Shown here: positions 22,503 to 31,635 of the stretch, piece after piece | Layout of the letters: every line of letters begins with the position of its first letter | How positions within the stretch are numbered: the first letter of the stretch is position 1 | Assembly (NCBI RefSeq): GCF_016808095.1 | Contig: NC_068971.1 | Coordinates: 8,506,501 to 8,570,500 of the forward strand | DNA from: Vigna angularis | Lineage: Eukaryota; Streptophyta; Magnoliopsida; Fabales; Fabaceae | Length of the DNA stretch: 64,000 bases | Reading direction: 5' to 3' | Notes under the pieces: model-generated | What the model was told of the DNA's origin: nothing | Seen by the model: only the letters and a program-made list of their open reading frames with translations | The model's database searches: none | Made by a program: the position numbers and the translations under genes

Positions 22503-23160
22503 TTGTTAAGTAGGAATGAAATGATGCTCCAACCAAAAGGCTTTGAAGAACAAGAAAACTTGGTTTACAGGTTGAACAAATCTCTATACGGTTTAAAGCA
22601 GGCACCAAGGTGTTGGTATAAGAGATTTGATTCCTTTATCATTAGCCTCGGATACAACAAACTAAGTTCAGACCATTGTACATATTACAAGAGGTTTGAG
22701 GATAATGATTTATCATTTTTTTGTTGTATGTGGATGACATGTTGGTGGTAGGCCCCAACAAAGCTCTAATCCAAGAACTGAAGGCACAATTGGCTAGGGA
22801 GTTTGATATTAAAGGACTTGGAACTGGTAAACAAGATTTTAGGGATGCAAATTCACCGAGATAGAAAAAGATAGGAAGATTTGGCTTTCTCAAAAGTAAA
22901 ACTTACTGAAAGTCTTGCGGCGCTTCAACATGCAAGAGTGGAAGCCAGTTTTACCCCATCTCCTATCAATTATCCTCAAGTATGAGTCCTAGTAGTGAAG
23001 CAGAGAGGATGGAGAAGTCTCGAGTATCGTATGCATCGGTGGTGGATAGCCTTATAATTGCTATGATGCGTACAAGACCAGACATTGCACAAGCAGTGGG
23101 AGCGATTAGTATGTTCGTGGTAGGTTTAGGTGGAAAGCAGTGAAATATTGATCAGGTGTT
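22503..23160 (+). pseudogene. RT C-terminal remnant of deleted copia element
   Basis: [19 protein letters not shown] (near 22580) and LSSDHCTYYKRF precede a broken YVDD site (FCCMWMTCWW, a frameshift near 22725). LVVGPNKALIQELKAQ continues in another frame, then SYASVVDSLI and RTRPDIAQAVGAIS near 23030-23100. There are multiple stops and shifts. Confidence 0.8.
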
Positions 23161-23317
23161 GCATTGCGTTTCGGAGAATCAGAATTAGGTGTCAAAGGTT
23201 ATTGGCATATTTACGTTAATTCGATTCTACTGAAGTTTATCATAAGAACAAGCAACACGAAGGCAAAGATGGTGTGAAGATTTGATTATGTTTCTTCAAA
23301 ATCTTCAAGTGGGAGAT

Positions 23318-23500
23318 TGTGAGGAATGAAGTCCCACATTGGTGGGAACTTGTAAAGGGATATGGCTTGGTGGCTATAAAAGAAACCCCTTGCCCCCTTT
23401 GTTAAACATCTCATTCTCTCTTTTGTTCTCTTCTTTCTTGTATTCTCATAATTTTGAGAAGTTTTGTATTGAAAGAGAGATGTGCTGTAAATTTCTTCCA
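23318..23500 (+). repeat. 3' LTR of deleted copia element
   Basis: 183 bp, direct repeat of 21529-21711 with several substitutions. Confidence 0.8.
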
Positions 23501-23866
23501 CCAGTATAAAATTTCCATTTTTGTCTATTATCAGTATTTTCTCTTTTCTATTTAAGTTGTGTGTGCTTGTACTGTATGACTGATACCCAACCGATTCAAC
23601 TTCTATTCTACTGTATGTTTTTGGAAGGTGTTATTGAAAGTTGTTTAAGACATAACAAAGGTAGAAATTATATACAATTTATGTTTAGAAATTCAGAGAC
23701 GTTGAAGAATGTGTAACTATATGAGACCTAAAACTACTCTTACTAATCCTAAGTTAATCTCTATTTAATAATAAGTAGTTAAATCTTTCGTAACTAATGT
23801 TAGAAACTAATTTAAACTCTAATTAAAAAAGTAATTATAATTTTTTTTTATTAATAATAAAAATTA
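23501..23866. other. Intergenic, nothing recognised
   Basis: AT-rich DNA between the copia remnant and the MITE. No open frame, repeat or RNA gene seen. Confidence 0.5.
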
Positions 23867-24315
23867 GGTTTAATTGCTTCCTTTGTCCCCAGTTTGGTTG
23901 AATTGTGTCAAATTCATCCTCATTTTTAAAAAGTTTCATTGTCGTCCTCACGTGGTGTAAAAGTTTCATTGTCGTTCTCACGTGGTGTAAAAGTGTCAAT
24001 TGAATCCAAACATAGAAAAAATTTGTGTCAAAGTAGTCATTTTTCCTATATCTCTATGTCTTCCTTTCATACAATCAAGTACAGATATTCATTTTACCTT
24101 ATCCAATTTAAGGCTTTTCATAGCTCCAGAGAAGTGACATATGAAAGGAAGACACAGAGATATAGGAAAAATGACTACTTTGACACAAATTTTTTCTATG
24201 TTTGGATTCAATTGACACTTTTATACCACGTGAGGACGACAATGAAACCTTTTTAAAAATGAGGATGAATTTGACACAATTCAACCAAACTGGGGACAAA
24301 GGAAGCAATTAAACC
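23867..24315. mobile_element. 449-bp foldback MITE (Mutator type) with 9-bp target duplication
   Basis: Nearly the whole element is an inverted repeat. GGTTTAATTGCTTCCTTTGT at the left end is mirrored by ACAAAGGAAGCAATTAAACC at the right, with arms of about 200 and 180 bp and a small centre near 24075-24135. The left arm has an extra duplication of TTTCATTGTCGT.CTCACGTG. The flanks TAAAAATTA at 23858-23866 and 24316-24324 are identical 9-bp duplications. Such a transcript would form a long hairpin. Confidence 0.92.
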
Positions 24316-24324
24316 TAAAAATTA

Positions 24325-25355
24325 TTTTAGATTTTAGTAATTTTTAGTTTATAAAATGGTGTGTAATTTAATCAATGTAATGACTAGTTATTTTGGTCTC
24401 TGAACGTAGTTAATATGTAATGATTTTCTTGTAGTGTTTACTAAAATTGTCATACAAGTAAAATGTGCCGGATTACTTAGAAAATATGTTTGAATCCATG
24501 TAATGATGTAGAGAATTGATTTTGCTTAACGCCATAATCGATTCTACATGGGCGAGAATCGATTCTGCTTTAAAATGAAGCAGAGAATTGATTTTGCTTG
24601 GGCTAGAATGAATTATGTTCCGTGAAAGGATTATAATTCGCCATGAACTCTTACTCTGCCTTTGTTTTCAAGTTCAGCTGTCACGATTCGGTGATGAAAA
24701 CTCATATATGAGTATCAATGTATGAGAACTGAAGCTTTGTATGCACAATAAAAAACAGAAAGAAAGGATGGAAGAAGTATTTAAGTTTAATGCCAATAAC
24801 AGAAATCTTTATATCCAAAGCATAATAAATATTATAGATTCTCTCTTTCAAGACAAGGATGAAGCATGAAGAAACAAACTTTGTTTTGGTTATCATTAAA
24901 CTCAGAATGACGTGAAACTTTTTGTGGTGCAGTCCCTCCACATCAAGTATACTTTCCTTCAAAACTATCTTTAATTATTTTAGGTTATATTTTAATTATT
25001 TAAAGCATCTAAACTATTTGAGATTGTTCTAACCACGATAGGATTATCTCTTCCACAACATTTTGTACATGATTTCCAAAATCTCTATGCCAAAATTGGA
25101 CCCTTCTCTTCAAATTCCTCCTACTGTTTGGTGAAATGTACCTCAAGTTCTCTTTTGTTGCTTTTCATACCATATACACATACATATATATGTATGTGTT
25201 TTTATGATTGATTATTATAATTTGTTTATGTCCATTTTTCAATCATGTGACTACTTCGATTGCACTATTTCTAAAGCTAGATTTTTGTAGTTGTCAGTAG
25301 CAGGGCGTAACAGAAAAGTGTTGGACGACGACGAGGTTTTCTGGGACTGAATAGA
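24325..25355 (+). repeat. Orphan upstream block of a lost family member, cut by the SIRE element
   Basis: 24740-25355 matches the upstream DNA of genes C and E (AGTATACTTTCCTTCAAAAC, TTTTGTTGCTTTTCATA, GCAGGGCGTAACAGAAAAG). The homology stops at the SIRE insertion and resumes after it at 34187 (TTCCTACATCGAGCTTTTCT). At 24490-24610 there are copies of GAATCGATTCTGC and AGAGAATTGATTTTGCTT. No gene is visible. Confidence 0.7.
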
Positions 25356-25550
25356 TGTTAGCAAATTGATAAAGATGAAGTTTTGATGATGTCCAATTCA
25401 AGTCAAGAACAAACAAGACTCATGAAGAATGATCTTTGAAGACTTGTAATCTTTTGTAATAAATTGTATGAACATAGGAAAATTAATAGTTTTATGTATG
25501 CATTCAAAAGTGATGTAAAAATAAGCCATAAGCAAAATTCTGTGCAGTGC

Positions 25551-25821
25551 TAATCGATTAACAAGAGGTGCTAATCGATTAGCGTTAATCGATTAACAAG
25601 GGCTGTTAATCGATTGTTCCAGTGCGCCATGAAGAAGCCCAGCAGTGCAGTGCTAATCGATTAACAGAGGGTGTTAATCGATTAGCGTTAATCGATTAAC
25701 AAGGGCTGTTAATCGATTAACAAGGTGAACGTTTGAAAAACTAGCCGTTTTAAGAGCCGTTGAAGTATCCGTTGGGATGTTAATCGATTAACCACTGTAG
25801 CTAATCGATTAACACTGTCAG
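25551..25821. repeat. Ten TAATCGATTA palindromes in two four-box modules plus two
   Basis: Boxes are clustered at 25551-25615 (four), 25653-25721 (four) and 25778-25821 (two), in the U3 region just upstream of the TATA box. The four-box spacing is the same in both modules. Being palindromic and TAAT/ATTA based, they look like transcription-factor sites; this is inference. The 3' LTR has the same set at 33288-33558. Confidence 0.9.
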
Positions 25822-25861
25822 AAAGTCTAAAAGCGAAAATGGAGGAGCCTTTGGATGAGTC

Positions 25862-25869
25862 TATAAATA
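25862..25869 (+). promoter_or_regulatory. TATA box of SIRE-type LTR inside an inverted repeat
   Basis: TATAAATA lies within GAGTCTATAAATAGACTC, whose 8-base arms (GAGTCTAT and ATAGACTC) are exactly complementary around AA. It is followed by TCATTTTCTCTCAACTC, a likely start region. The second copy is at 33599-33606. Confidence 0.75.
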
Positions 25870-26451
25870 GACTCTCATTTTCTCTCAACTCTAACTCTTC
25901 CCTTGTGCTCAAGTACTCTGAACTCTTTTGAGAACTCTGTGAAATTGCTGAAGCTAAGGAAACTCTTGTCTGCAAAGTCCTGAAGTGGTACTGCGGTGAC
26001 AGAGGAATAGCTTGATCATCCTTGGTGTGTCTGAGGAAGTGTCTGGAAGAGAATCATCCTTCGTGAAGCATTCGAAGGAGGTGATCATCCTTTGTGAAGA
26101 TTCAAAGGAGGTGTAAGTTCATCTCTTGTGGTTTCAAGAGAGGTGGTAATTTCTAAACTGTTACAAATTGTTTTTCTGTGTGACTAATATTTGTAATAGT
26201 TTTGTGATAGTGAAAAAGGTTTATCTTGTTTGAGATAAGCGACTGGACGTAGGATCCTAGTGATCTGAACCAGGATAAAATACCTGTGTAATTTTTCTCT
26301 TTCCCTTACTCTGTTATTTAAGTTTAATTATCTGCTTAGTAAGAAATTAAGAGAAAAATATTAAAAAGGGACAATATTTGAATATAACCAATTCACCCCC
26401 CCTCTTGGTTTGTTCCCACGCTAACCATTCTGCTGCAGCCGCTCTGACAAT

Positions 26452-26463
26452 TGGTATCAGAGC
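26452..26463 (+). other. Primer-binding site (initiator tRNA-Met) of SIRE-type element
   Basis: TGGTATCAGAGC two bases after the LTR is the standard copia site complementary to the 3' end of initiator tRNA-Met. Confidence 0.95.
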
Positions 26464-26483
26464 TTGCTTTGATAGTTATTCAA

Positions 26484-28184
26484 ATGGCAGGATCACATCA
26501 AACCTTTGCAGAGGGTGCTTCTATCAATAGACCACCACTATTCACAGGTGAAAATTACGCATTCTGGAAGGTAAGAATGCAAATTTTTATGGAATCTATT
26601 GATATAGATATTTGGGATGCTGTTGTATCTGGTCCTTTTGTTCCAATTAACAATATGCAGGAACCAAAGCCCCGTGACCAATGGACTGCTGAAGATAAGA
26701 GAAAATTTGGTAATGATGTAAAAGCTCGTAATATTATTTCATCTGCTTTAACTGTTGATGAGTTTTACAGGATTTCTATTTGTAAAACTGCACAAGAAAT
26801 GTGGGAAGTACTTAGAGTAACCCACGAAGGTACAGATGATGTTAAGAGAGCAAGAAAGAATACATTAATCCAGGAATACGAAATGTTCAGGATGAAGCAA
26901 GGGGAAACAATAGTAGATGTTCAGAAACGCTTCACCAACATCGTAAATCATCTTATTGGATTAGGTAAGTCTTTCGATACTGATGAGCTTAACATTAAAA
27001 TTTTGAAATCTTTAGACAGGTCTTGGCAACCAAAAGTGACCGCAATTTCTGAGTCACAAAATCTCAACACGATGACAATGGCTGCATTATTTGGAAAGTT
27101 GAGAGAGCATGAACTTGATCTTGGAAGACTTGATGAAGAAGAAGCAAAAGCCAAAAACAACAAGAAGAGTTTGGCATTAAAGTCGGAGGTTGAAAGAAAC
27201 AAAGGTAAATCAGAAGATGAAGACTCAGACGAAGAAGAAAATTTAAGTCTCATGATCAAAAGGTTAAACAGGTTCATGAAGTCTAAAGGTAAAGGAAGAT
27301 TTAGATACGAAAAGAAAGATAATCAAGCATCTTCCTCAAATTACCGATGTTACGGCTGTGGAGAAAAGGGGCATCTAAAAGCAGACTGCCCAAATCAAAA
27401 GAAGGGTGAAGAAAAGAAGGAGAAAAGATTCTTCAAGAAAAAGAAGGCCTACATTGCCTGGGAAGACGACAATGAGACCATTTCAGATTCAAGCGACTCA
27501 GATGAAGAAGCAAACATCTGTTTGATGGCAGATGATGATAACGTCAGCCAAGTAAGTAGTTCACACTATTCTGATAATGATAGTCATATGGATGAAGATG
27601 AACTGCATGATACTTATGCTGCTTTATTAGTAGAATCTGAAAAATTAGATATAGCTCATAAGAAATTGAAAAAGGACTTCAAAAAGTTAAAATTGAATTT
27701 TGAAAATATTCTTGAAGAAAATGAAAATTTGAAAATTACTTCTGAAAACTTCTCTAAAACAAATGATAATTTGAAAACTGAATTTACAAATTTATCTGAA
27801 GAAAACAGAAGTTTGAAAAATAAATTTTTATATCAAGCAGAAGAAATTAGAAATTTAAAAAGTAAGGTTTTATATTATGAAAAAGAAAAATATGTTGCTA
27901 AAAATGAATGTGAATCTTGCATAAAATTCAAATATTTTTCTGAAAATACAACCACTGGAGAATGTAGTAAAACTAATGAAAATAAGGTTGTTAAAAATAA
28001 GTATGTTCCTAAAATTAAACATAATCATAGAACCCGTAGAACTTGGGTACAAAAAGGAACAACTTATAGGAACACAAATGTTGCATCATGCTTTTATTGT
28101 ATGAAAAAGGGTCATACATCTAATAAATGTAAAATTAAGCATTATGGTGTTCCAAGTGGTAGATATGCTTGGGTTGCAAAATGA
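26484..28184 (+). CDS. Gag polyprotein of SIRE-type element
   Basis: 566 residues from the first ATG after the primer site (MAGSHQTFAEGASINRPPLF). The N-terminal part has the copia gag core (LFTGENYAFWKVRMQIFM, then a UBN2-like region with QEYEMFRMKQGETIVDVQKR). An acidic/lysine stretch precedes a CCHC zinc knuckle (CYGCGEKGHLKADC, residues 289-302). Residues ~372-480 are a strongly charged, asparagine-rich coiled coil. A second CCHC knuckle (CFYCMKKGHTSNKC, 536-549) lies near the end. Gag packages the RNA genome into virus-like particles. Two knuckles flanking a coiled coil make this gag long for copia. It ends in TGA, in the same frame as pol. Confidence 0.92.
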   Translation: MAGSHQTFAEGASINRPPLFTGENYAFWKVRMQIFMESIDIDIWDAVVSGPFVPINNMQEPKPRDQWTAEDKRKFGNDVKARNIISSALTVDEFYRISICKTAQEMWEVLRVTHEGTDDVKRARKNTLIQEYEMFRMKQGETIVDVQKRFTNIVNHLIGLGKSFDTDELNIKILKSLDRSWQPKVTAISESQNLNTMTMAALFGKLREHELDLGRLDEEEAKAKNNKKSLALKSEVERNKGKSEDEDSDEEENLSLMIKRLNRFMKSKGKGRFRYEKKDNQASSSNYRCYGCGEKGHLKADCPNQKKGEEKKEKRFFKKKKAYIAWEDDNETISDSSDSDEEANICLMADDDNVSQVSSSHYSDNDSHMDEDELHDTYAALLVESEKLDIAHKKLKKDFKKLKLNFENILEENENLKITSENFSKTNDNLKTEFTNLSEENRSLKNKFLYQAEEIRNLKSKVLYYEKEKYVAKNECESCIKFKYFSENTTTGECSKTNENKVVKNKYVPKIKHNHRTRRTWVQKGTTYRNTNVASCFYCMKKGHTSNKCKIKHYGVPSGRYAWVAK

Positions 28185-28289
28185 TTTTAATCTTTTTAAA
28201 TCTAACCCAAAGGACCCATACAAAGTAGTTGGGTACCTAAATAGCTTGCTCTTTTTATGTTGTAGGAATTATCAAAACCAAGGAAGTAT

Positions 28290-31175
28290 ATGTGGTGTCT
28301 TGACAGTGGATGTTCAAAACACATGACCGGAGATAAAAAGAAATTTACAAGCTTCCGGAAAAAGGAACGAGGCTTTGTCACCTATGGTGATAACAACAAA
28401 GGAAAAATCCTTGGAATTGGAGATATTGGAAGTGAAGATACCTTGATGATTAAAGACGTGTTATATGTGGAAGGATTAAAGCATAACTTAATTAGCATTA
28501 GTCAATTATGTGATAAAGGATTCAAGGTAACCTTCGAACAAAATTCTTGCACTATTTATAAAGATGATTCTTCTGAAATTGCTTTGAAAGGAATTAGGCA
28601 TAACAATATTTATTTGATTGATTTGGAAAATGCATCAAATAGGAATATTTCATGTTTAGTAGTAAAAGAAGAAAATCCATGGTTATGGCATAAAAGAGCT
28701 GCACATATTCATATGCAACAATTGAATAAACTCATTTCTAAAGACTTAGTAATTGGTCTACCAAAACTAAAATATGTGAAAAATAAATTGTGTGATGCAT
28801 GTCAAAAGGGAAAACAAGTGAAATCATCTTTCCATTCGAAAAATGTTGTTTCTAGTTTAAAACCCTTAGAACTTTTGCACATGGATTTATTTGGTCCCTC
28901 TAGGATAAAAAGTTTTGGAGGAAATTATTATGCTTTAGTTATTGTGGATGATTATTCAAGATATACTTGGACTTTCTTTCTTACTCTTAAAAGTGAAGCT
29001 TTCAAAGAATTTAAAAAGTTTGCAAATTTAGTTCAAAATGAAAAGGACTTGAAAATAAAGGCTATTAGAAGTGACCATGGAGGTGAATTTCAAAATGAAT
29101 CTTTTGAAACTTTTTGTGAAGAATATGGCATTTCTCATAATTTTTCTGCACCTAGAACTCCTCAACAAAATGGAGTTGTAGAAAGAAAGAATAGATCCTT
29201 AGAGGAACTTGCTAGAACTATGTTAAATGAATATAGTGTTCCTAAACAATTTTGGGCTGATGCTGTGAGTACTGCATGTTATGTATTGAATAGAATGCTT
29301 ATTAGGCCAATTTTGAAATGTACTCCTTATGAACTTTTTAAAGGTAGAAAACCAAATGTTTCACATTTAAGAATTTTTGGATGCAAATGTTTTGTTTTAA
29401 ATAATGGAAAACAAAATTTAGGAAAATTTGATTCCAAATCCGATGAAGCTATTTTTCTAGGATATTCTCTAACTAGCAAAGCTTATAGAGTTTTTAATCG
29501 GAAAACACTTGAAATAGAAGAATCTGTGCATGTTGTCTTTGATGAAATTGTGGACCTTGAGGTAAAACCTCTTGAGTCAGATGAATCAGATGCAGGTGAA
29601 AATGAAGACTTGCAAAAGACAACCAATGAAGAGAAAATGAATAATCCTCAAGATGATCAAGATCTAAACAAAATATGGCAACAACCTAGAGGATTATCAT
29701 TGAACAACATTATTGGCGACATATCAAAAGGGGTAAACACTAGAAGAAATTTAGTAAATTTTTGTATGAATGTAGCTTTTATGTCGCAGATTGAACCTAA
29801 GAACATTAAGGAAGCTCTTCAAGATGAACAATGGTGTATAGCAATGCAAGAAGAACTCAACCAGTTTGAAAGAAATCAAGTTTGGGAATTGATTCCTAGA
29901 GAAGATACTCATCAAGTAATTGGAACAAAATGGGTATTTAGAAACAAACTGGATGAAGATGGAAACATCACCAAGAATAAAGCTAGGCTTGTGGCTCAAG
30001 GATATAGTCAAGAAGAAGGTATAGATTATGATGAGACATATGCTCCAGTTGCCAGGTTAGAGGCAATACGCCTACTTCTTGCTTATGCATCTATAATGAA
30101 ATTTAAATTATTTCAAATGGATGTTAAAAGTGCATTTCTAAATGGTTTTATAAAAGAAGATGTGTATGTTGAACAACCACCCGGTTTTGAAGATTTTAAA
30201 TTTCCAAATCACATCTATAAATTAAAGAAAGCACTTTATGGTTTAAAACAAGCACCTAGATCTTGGTATGAAAGACTTAGCAATTTTCTTTTAGAAAATG
30301 ATTTCAATAGAGGAAAAGTTGATTCCACTTTGTTTATTAAGAGAGTCGGAAAACATATTTTGATTATTCAAGTATATGTTGATGATATTATTTTTGGATC
30401 AACTAATAAATCTCTTTGTGAGGAATTTTCTAAGACTATGCAGGGTGAATTTGAAATGTCTATGATGGGAGAATTAACATTCTTCCTTGGCCTTCAAATT
30501 AAGCAAATGAAAGAAGGTACGTTCATTTCTCAAACTAAGTATTGTAGAGAAATTCTTAAAAAGTTTGAAATGGACAAAGCAAAGGAAGCATCTACTCCTA
30601 TGGGAACCTCTTGCTATCTTGACAAAGATGAGTCAGGTAAAGAGGTAAATCAAACTAAATATAGATGTATGATAGGTTCTTTGCTATATCTCACTACTAG
30701 TAGACCAGATATTATGCAAAGTGTTTGTGTGTGCGATAGGTATCAATCTAGTCCTAGAGAATCTCACCTTACTGCAGTTAAAAGAATATTGAAATATCTT
30801 AAGGGAACTGCATCATTTGGTTTATGGTATCCATCTGGAACGGAACCTAGTCTTGTAGGATTTTCAGATGCTGATTATGGAGGTTGTAAGATAGATAGAA
30901 AAAGCACTAGTGGAACATGTCATCTTCTAGGTAGCTCCTTAGTTTCTTGGCATTCTAAGAAACAAGCCTGTGTAGCCTTATCTACCACTGAGGCTGAATA
31001 TATTGCTGCGGGAAATTGCTGTGCACAAATCTTATGGATGAAACAGCAATTAGAAGATTATGACATTCACTTAGATCATATACCACTTAAGTGTGATAAT
31101 ACAAGTGCAATAAACCTTACAAAGAATCCCATAATGCACTCTAGAACCAAGCACATTGAGATTAGGCATTCTTAG
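28290..31175 (+). CDS. Pol polyprotein of SIRE-type element, frameshifted near C-terminus
   Basis: A 961-codon frame; the true upstream start is unclear because it shares gag's frame but is separated from it by six stop codons. Domains in order: protease ([12 protein letters not shown], residues ~4-15); pre-integrase zinc region ([21 protein letters not shown]); integrase core ([36 protein letters not shown]); reverse transcriptase ([27 protein letters not shown] near residue 695); RNase H ([21 protein letters not shown]). At ~31165 a 4-base deletion after IEIRH causes an early stop. The lost tail is still readable in another frame (LADIFTKALPKDRF) to 31314. Apart from this the polyprotein looks functional, which fits a young copy. 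Confidence 0.92.
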   Translation: MWCLDSGCSKHMTGDKKKFTSFRKKERGFVTYGDNNKGKILGIGDIGSEDTLMIKDVLYVEGLKHNLISISQLCDKGFKVTFEQNSCTIYKDDSSEIALKGIRHNNIYLIDLENASNRNISCLVVKEENPWLWHKRAAHIHMQQLNKLISKDLVIGLPKLKYVKNKLCDACQKGKQVKSSFHSKNVVSSLKPLELLHMDLFGPSRIKSFGGNYYALVIVDDYSRYTWTFFLTLKSEAFKEFKKFANLVQNEKDLKIKAIRSDHGGEFQNESFETFCEEYGISHNFSAPRTPQQNGVVERKNRSLEELARTMLNEYSVPKQFWADAVSTACYVLNRMLIRPILKCTPYELFKGRKPNVSHLRIFGCKCFVLNNGKQNLGKFDSKSDEAIFLGYSLTSKAYRVFNRKTLEIEESVHVVFDEIVDLEVKPLESDESDAGENEDLQKTTNEEKMNNPQDDQDLNKIWQQPRGLSLNNIIGDISKGVNTRRNLVNFCMNVAFMSQIEPKNIKEALQDEQWCIAMQEELNQFERNQVWELIPREDTHQVIGTKWVFRNKLDEDGNITKNKARLVAQGYSQEEGIDYDETYAPVARLEAIRLLLAYASIMKFKLFQMDVKSAFLNGFIKEDVYVEQPPGFEDFKFPNHIYKLKKALYGLKQAPRSWYERLSNFLLENDFNRGKVDSTLFIKRVGKHILIIQVYVDDIIFGSTNKSLCEEFSKTMQGEFEMSMMGELTFFLGLQIKQMKEGTFISQTKYCREILKKFEMDKAKEASTPMGTSCYLDKDESGKEVNQTKYRCMIGSLLYLTTSRPDIMQSVCVCDRYQSSPRESHLTAVKRILKYLKGTASFGLWYPSGTEPSLVGFSDADYGGCKIDRKSTSGTCHLLGSSLVSWHSKKQACVALSTTEAEYIAAGNCCAQILWMKQQLEDYDIHLDHIPLKCDNTSAINLTKNPIMHSRTKHIEIRHS

Positions 31176-31365
31176 AGATCATGTGCAAAAAGGAGATTGT
31201 GAAATAGAGTATATTGATACCCAACACCAATTAGCTGATATTTTCACCAAAGCATTGCCTAAAGATAGATTCTATGAGCTTAGAAGAGACCTAGGGATAT
31301 TAAAAACATGTTAAAAATTGAAAAGCAGAACAATTTGCTGATTTTCGGAAATCAGCGTCTGTTAA

Positions 31366-31490
31366 TCGATTAACACGTCCTGTTAATCGATTAACGTTAA
31401 TCGATTAACACACCCTGTTAATCGATTAACAACGGTAACCTGCAGTAAATTCTGCAGAATCTAGCCGTTATAAACGGCTATAAACGGTAA
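31366..31490 (+). promoter_or_regulatory. LTR-derived four-box module upstream of third ORF
   Basis: Four TTAATCGATTAA boxes at 31366-31430 have the same spacing as the LTR module at 25653-25721, and are followed by CTAGCCGTTATAAACGGCT, corresponding to CTAGCCGTTTTAAGAGCCGT in the LTR. A TATTTAAA box follows near 31529, about 100 bp before the third ORF's ATG. This looks like a copied U3 promoter; activity is inferred. Confidence 0.65.
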
Positions 31491-31635
31491 CTTTTTGAAT
31501 TTGAACGTTGGGGGGTCAATTTTTAGCCTATTTAAACCCATACCATCCCTCATTTTTTACCCACTCACTTTACCCATCCCTCTACAACTCAAAATCACTT
31601 CATTTCTTCTCTCAAAATTCAAATCTCTTGCTCTC

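Larger units (their letters stand above)
21529..23500 (+). mobile_element. Deleted Ty1/copia element with 183-bp LTRs
   Basis: Direct repeats at 21529-21711 and 23318-23500 start TGTGAGGAATGAAGTCCCAC and end TTTCTTCCA. The second is preceded by a purine tract, AAGTGGGAGAT. The interior of 1.6 kb keeps only the start of gag and the end of the RT domain, so most of the coding DNA is deleted. Several LTR differences suggest an older insertion than the SIRE element. I found no matching 5-bp target duplication (GATTC versus CCAGT) and no standard tRNA-Met primer site, so the element may be a recombinant. Confidence 0.82.
25356..26449 (+). repeat. 5' LTR of SIRE-type element
   Basis: 1094 bp, TGTTAGCAAATTGATAAAGA to GCCGCTCTGACA. 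It contains ten TAATCGATTA palindromes (25551-25821) and a TATA box at 25862. Confidence 0.95.

Noticed and set aside
21529..23500. A 5-bp target duplication for the short-LTR copia element
   Set aside because: Left flank GATTC and right flank CCAGT do not match, so I do not claim a clean insertion.
26948..27277. Minus-strand 109-codon frame in gag
   Set aside because: Shadow of the Glu/Lys-rich part of gag; serine-rich by complement of GAA/GAT codons.
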